Source: CAVXHQ01 sp963789535
Lineage (GTDB): Bacteria; Pseudomonadota; Alphaproteobacteria; Rhodobacterales; Rhodobacteraceae
Direction: 5' to 3'
DNA: 64,000 bases
Assembly (NCBI GenBank): GCA_963789535.1
Contig: CAWBKU010000004.1
Location: 186,001 to 250,000 of the forward strand
The notes beneath the pieces are model-generated. The model did not search any database. It worked only from the letters and a program-made list of their open reading frames with translations, and was not told the origin of the DNA. Below, in pieces: positions 61,163 to 64,000 of the stretch; position 1 is the first letter of the stretch; every line of letters starts with the position of its first letter. Position numbers and translations under genes: made by a program.

Positions 61163-62383
61163 ATGGCTGCGGCCCTGACACTCATCATCTCGTTCGGGAT
61201 CCTCATGGCGCTGGTGCTCGTCGTGTTCTGCACCATCAAATGGTGGTCCCTTCCGGTCATCGGCGTGACGCCGGTGCCGCTCTTCACCTTCATCGCGATC
61301 CTGTTCACCTCGGGCCTCGACGTGGGCCTCATCATGTTTCCGCTCGCGTTCGACTTTCCGCTCTATGCCGACATCGCGGCAGAGCCTGCCTATGCGTTCA
61401 CCAACCCCCTGGCCCTCGAGTTCGGCTTCTGGGGCTTCATGATCTGGTCGTTCTACTTCCTGACCAGCTTCTATTTCTGCGTCATCGAACCGAAGGTGAA
61501 GTTCTTCGAGAAGCCGGTGGTCAAGATCCTCAACAACGTGGTCATCATCACCACCTGCGCCTTCACCGGCGCGCTGTTCCTGATCTACCTGCCCTATTAC
61601 ATCCCCTCGGTCGGCGACGGAGAGAGCGTGGTCGCCACCTTCTACGTCATCGTCTTCGCGGTGATCGTCGCCGCAGCCTACAGCTCGACCGACATCAAGT
61701 TCGTGCGCATCCTCTCGGTCGGCTCGACCTGGCTCTTCATCGCGCTCATCGCGCTTTTGTGGGCCAACGCCCGGATCGGTCTGGGCGAATTCGGGTCCAT
61801 CATCTCTGACGTCGGGGGATATTTCACCAACATCCACAGGTTCGTCATCCCGCTCACCGAGTATCACGAGTTCTACCTGTTCTGGTGGTTCGCCTGGTCG
61901 ATCATGATCGGCCAGTTCACTTCGCGCTTCGTCGGCGGCCTGCGGACCTGGCAGCTTCTGCTGGCGCTCCTCGTGATCCCGTCGATCCCGCTCGCGGTCT
62001 GGTTTTCGGTGCTCTACTACTATTATCTCAACGAGATAAGCACCGTCGGCCTGCTCAACATCGCAATGGTCGTCGTCGGCGTCACCTTCGTGGTGAACTC
62101 GCTCGACAGCCTGATCCGGCTCTACACCGACAACCTGTCGCTGACCGTTCAGCGGTTCGGCAAGGTGCCCTATATCGTCGGAAACGTGGCGGTGCTGTTC
62201 GGGCTGACGCTGCTGTTCCAGGGCCAGTGGCTCCAGATCCAGTGGATCGGGGCCATCGTCATCGGCCTCTACCTCGCCTGCATCTTCTACATCGTGACGA
62301 TGAAGCGGGATGTGGTCATGGCGATCGACGCGTCACCCGCCGAGAACACCCTCGACTTCGGCAAGATCGAGGCCGCCGTCTAG
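61163..62383 (+). CDS. BCCT-like multi-pass transporter
   Basis: A 406-residue membrane protein with about ten hydrophobic helices. Near residue 235 it reads FYLFWWFAWSIMIGQFTSRFVGGLRTWQLLLALLVIPS, which resembles the helix and loop after the substrate site in BCCT (betaine/choline/carnitine) transporters, and later WFSVLYYYY. It is shorter than usual (about 500 or more), lacking part of the N-terminal helices. Likely an osmolyte-type transporter. Start ATG 61163 with AGGGAGAGGG upstream. Confidence 0.6.
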   Translation: MAAALTLIISFGILMALVLVVFCTIKWWSLPVIGVTPVPLFTFIAILFTSGLDVGLIMFPLAFDFPLYADIAAEPAYAFTNPLALEFGFWGFMIWSFYFLTSFYFCVIEPKVKFFEKPVVKILNNVVIITTCAFTGALFLIYLPYYIPSVGDGESVVATFYVIVFAVIVAAAYSSTDIKFVRILSVGSTWLFIALIALLWANARIGLGEFGSIISDVGGYFTNIHRFVIPLTEYHEFYLFWWFAWSIMIGQFTSRFVGGLRTWQLLLALLVIPSIPLAVWFSVLYYYYLNEISTVGLLNIAMVVVGVTFVVNSLDSLIRLYTDNLSLTVQRFGKVPYIVGNVAVLFGLTLLFQGQWLQIQWIGAIVIGLYLACIFYIVTMKRDVVMAIDASPAENTLDFGKIEAAV

Positions 62384-62406
62384 ACCGGCACGGGCGCACC
62401 CGCGTC

Positions 62407-62460
62407 CGGCGCGGGTGCATCCCCCTTTACCGGCGCGGGTGCATCCCCCTTACCGGCGCG
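62407..62460. repeat. Imperfect tandem repeat (about 24 bp) after the transporter gene
   Basis: Two units of GGCGCGGGTGCATCCCCCTT, spaced by TACC/ACC and followed by a third partial GGCGCG, lie between convergent genes. They could form GC-rich structures but no clear terminator. Confidence 0.8.
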
Positions 62461-62465
62461 TCACA

Positions 62466-62930
62466 TCAGCCGAGCCTGTCGCGCACCAACGGGCCCACCT
62501 TGCCGAAATCCATCTGGCCGGTATAGCGGCCCTTGAGCTCCGCCATCACCTTGCCCATGTCGCGGATGCTGGTCGCACCGACGGAGGCGATGGCCGCGTC
62601 GAGCGCCGCAACGGTCTCGTCCTCGTCGAGCTGTCGCGGCAGGAACTCTTCGATGACCTTGACCTCGGCGAGCTCCTTCTCGGCAAGCTCCAGCCGCCCG
62701 CCCTCCTCGTAGGCGCGCGCGCTCTCCTGCCGCTGCTTGACCATCTTGCCGAGGATCGACAGCACCACGTCGTCGCCGACGCCGTCGTCGCTGCCCTCCG
62801 GCTCGCCCCGCAGGGCGATGTCGCGGTCCTTGATGGCGGCGTTGATGAGGCGCAGGGTCGACAGACGGTCGGCCTCCTTGGCGCGCATCGCGTCCTTCAT
62901 CGACGCATTTACCCGGTCGCGCAGTTGCAT
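62466..62930 (-). CDS. GatB/YqeY domain protein
   Basis: A 154-residue protein beginning at ATG 62930 (MQLRDRVNASMKDAMRAKEADRLSTLRLINAAIKD). VVLSILGKMVKQRQESARAYEEGGR and FLPRQLDEDET, then MGKVMAELKGRYTGQMDFGKV complete the YqeY pattern. Related to the C-terminal tRNA-binding part of GatB. In many alphaproteobacteria it lies, as here, divergently next to carA. Confidence 0.95.
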   Translation of the reverse strand: MQLRDRVNASMKDAMRAKEADRLSTLRLINAAIKDRDIALRGEPEGSDDGVGDDVVLSILGKMVKQRQESARAYEEGGRLELAEKELAEVKVIEEFLPRQLDEDETVAALDAAIASVGATSIRDMGKVMAELKGRYTGQMDFGKVGPLVRDRLG

Positions 62931-63085
62931 GTCGCTCGTCCTCTCGGCCTTTTGGCACCCGGCTCCCATAATCCTCCGCCCCGGTCATGACAACCATGCC
63001 GTAGGCCGCAGGCCCCGCCACCTTGACCGTCCCGCTGCCGCGACCTAGACACCGCCAGACCCCGCCCCCGCCCGAGGAAACCGCC

Positions 63086-64000
63086 ATGCCCGACACGGCC
63101 CCGCCCAAGCCGACCGCCTGTCTGGCCCTGGCCGACGGCACCATCTTCTACGGGCGCGGCTTCGGGGCGACGGGCCAGACGGTCGCCGAACTCTGTTTCA
63201 ACACCGCGATGACCGGCTATCAGGAGATCATGACCGATCCGTCCTACGCCGGGCAGGTCGTCACCTTCACCTTCCCCCACATCGGCAATACCGGCACCAC
63301 CCCCGAGGATGACGAGACCGCCGATCCGGTCGCCGCCGGCATGGTCGTCAAATGGGATCCGACCGAGCCGTCGAACTGGCGCGCGATGGGCGATCTGCCG
63401 TACTGGCTCGCGGCCCACGGACGCATCGCCATCGGCGGCCTCGACACCCGCCGCCTGACCCGCGCCATCCGCCAGCAGGGCGCGCCGCACGTCGCGCTCG
63501 CGCATGACCCCGAGGGCAATTTCGACATCGCCGCGATGGTCGCCGCCGCCCGCGCCTTCCGCGGCCTCGAAGGCCTCGATCTGGCACGCGACGTCACCTG
63601 CGCGCAAAGCTATCGCTGGGACGAGATGCGGTGGGCCTGGCCCGAGGGGCACGTGCGCCAGACGCAGGCGCGCCATTCCGTCGTCGCCATCGACTACGGC
63701 GCCAAGCGCAATATCCTGCGCTGCCTCGCCTCGGCGGGCTGCAACGTCACCGTCCTGCCCGCGTCCGCCACTGCCGAGGACGTGCTGGCCCTGAACCCGG
63801 ACGGCCTGTTCCTGTCGAACGGCCCGGGCGATCCTGCGGCCACCGGCGCCTACGCCGTGCCGATGATCCGGGGCGTCCTCGATGCCTCGGCGATGCCGGT
63901 CTTCGGGATCTGCCTCGGCCACCAGATGCTGGCGCTGGCACTCGGCGCGCGGACGGTGAAGATGAACCACGGCCACCACGGCGCCAACCATCCGGTCAAG
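63086..64000 (+). CDS. carA: Carbamoyl-phosphate synthase small subunit (3' end beyond window)
   Basis: 305 codons from ATG 63086 to the window end. The N-terminal small-subunit domain (ALADGTIFYGRGFGATG, FNTAMTGYQEIMTDPSYAGQ, PHIGNTG) is followed by the class I glutamine amidotransferase domain with FLSNGPGDP and catalytic cysteine in FGICLGHQMLALALG. The last catalytic residues (HP and E) lie around and beyond the edge. It supplies ammonia for carbamoyl phosphate in pyrimidine and arginine synthesis. Confidence 0.97.
   Translation, partial: MPDTAPPKPTACLALADGTIFYGRGFGATGQTVAELCFNTAMTGYQEIMTDPSYAGQVVTFTFPHIGNTGTTPEDDETADPVAAGMVVKWDPTEPSNWRAMGDLPYWLAAHGRIAIGGLDTRRLTRAIRQQGAPHVALAHDPEGNFDIAAMVAAARAFRGLEGLDLARDVTCAQSYRWDEMRWAWPEGHVRQTQARHSVVAIDYGAKRNILRCLASAGCNVTVLPASATAEDVLALNPDGLFLSNGPGDPAATGAYAVPMIRGVLDASAMPVFGICLGHQMLALALGARTVKMNHGHHGANHPVK

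Overview
The window is GC-rich chromosomal DNA of an alphaproteobacterium, most likely a Rhodobacteraceae (Rhodobacterales) member. The reasons are the gene orders hom-VOC-glpX-recJ and tmk-holB-tatD-MBL hydrolase, a stand-alone ctaD, a PotB permease with a very large periplasmic insert, an RTX-Hint secreted protein, and the intergenic GGAGCCTCCGGCGGGGATAT-type motif seen in that family. These placements rest on gene content and remembered family features; no database search was possible.

Layout. (1) 1-5608: core genes (oxidoreductase fragment, lipoprotein, homoserine dehydrogenase, a VOC protein with two compensating frameshifts, glpX, recJ), ending at tRNA-Glu(TTC). (2) 5609-13427: a lower-GC accessory region downstream of tRNA-Glu, full of damaged genes: a Nudix-like gene split by TAA, a type IIG restriction-methylation enzyme lacking its target-recognition end, a DUF4238 gene with a nonsense codon and a frameshift, and a membrane-protein gene split by TAG. 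Between these decayed genes sits an intact tandem array of five tiny genes (36-45 codons), all ending in a proline-rich basic tail of the PPPPKPKR type. (3) 13428-21568: a CadC-like/TPR regulator followed by a co-directional cluster (GYD protein, CrtA-like protein, two SnoaL-like proteins, cupin, GNAT, ChaC, M19 dipeptidase, PLP decarboxylase). It could degrade glutathione to its amino acids and decarboxylate a product. (4) An N-terminally truncated IS66 transposase at 21738-22796.

(5) 23207-34941: an 11.7-kb integrated element bounded by a 14-bp repeat of the tRNA-Ser(TGA) 3' end. It encodes a primase/helicase, both terminase subunits, portal, a protease-capsid fusion, three small head-region proteins and a tyrosine integrase. 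It has no tail or lysis gene. This is the content expected of a capsid-forming phage satellite (cf-PICI type), or of a prophage that has lost its tail half.

(6) 35280-42859: core genes (SPOR lipoprotein, DacA, Tmk, HolB, VIT1-like transporter, TatD, MBL hydrolase, frameshifted AEC transporter). (7) 42864-48270: a reverse-strand polyamine-type ABC operon (potA-potD-DUF1330-potB-potC) with a strong hairpin after potD and a REP-like double palindrome between the permeases. (8) 48454-51653: an RTX repeat gene whose Hint domain is put out of frame by a seven-C tract. (9) 52366-64000: DsbD/ScsB, NYN protein, tRNA-Leu(GAG), lipB, MarC, ctaD, a divergent TetR/membrane-protein pair with two identical-half-site operators, DUF2244, YdeI-like protein, a BCCT-like transporter, YqeY and the start of carA.

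The observations most worth following up are the microprotein array, the tail-less satellite-like element, the glutathione-degradation cluster, and the paired TetR operators.
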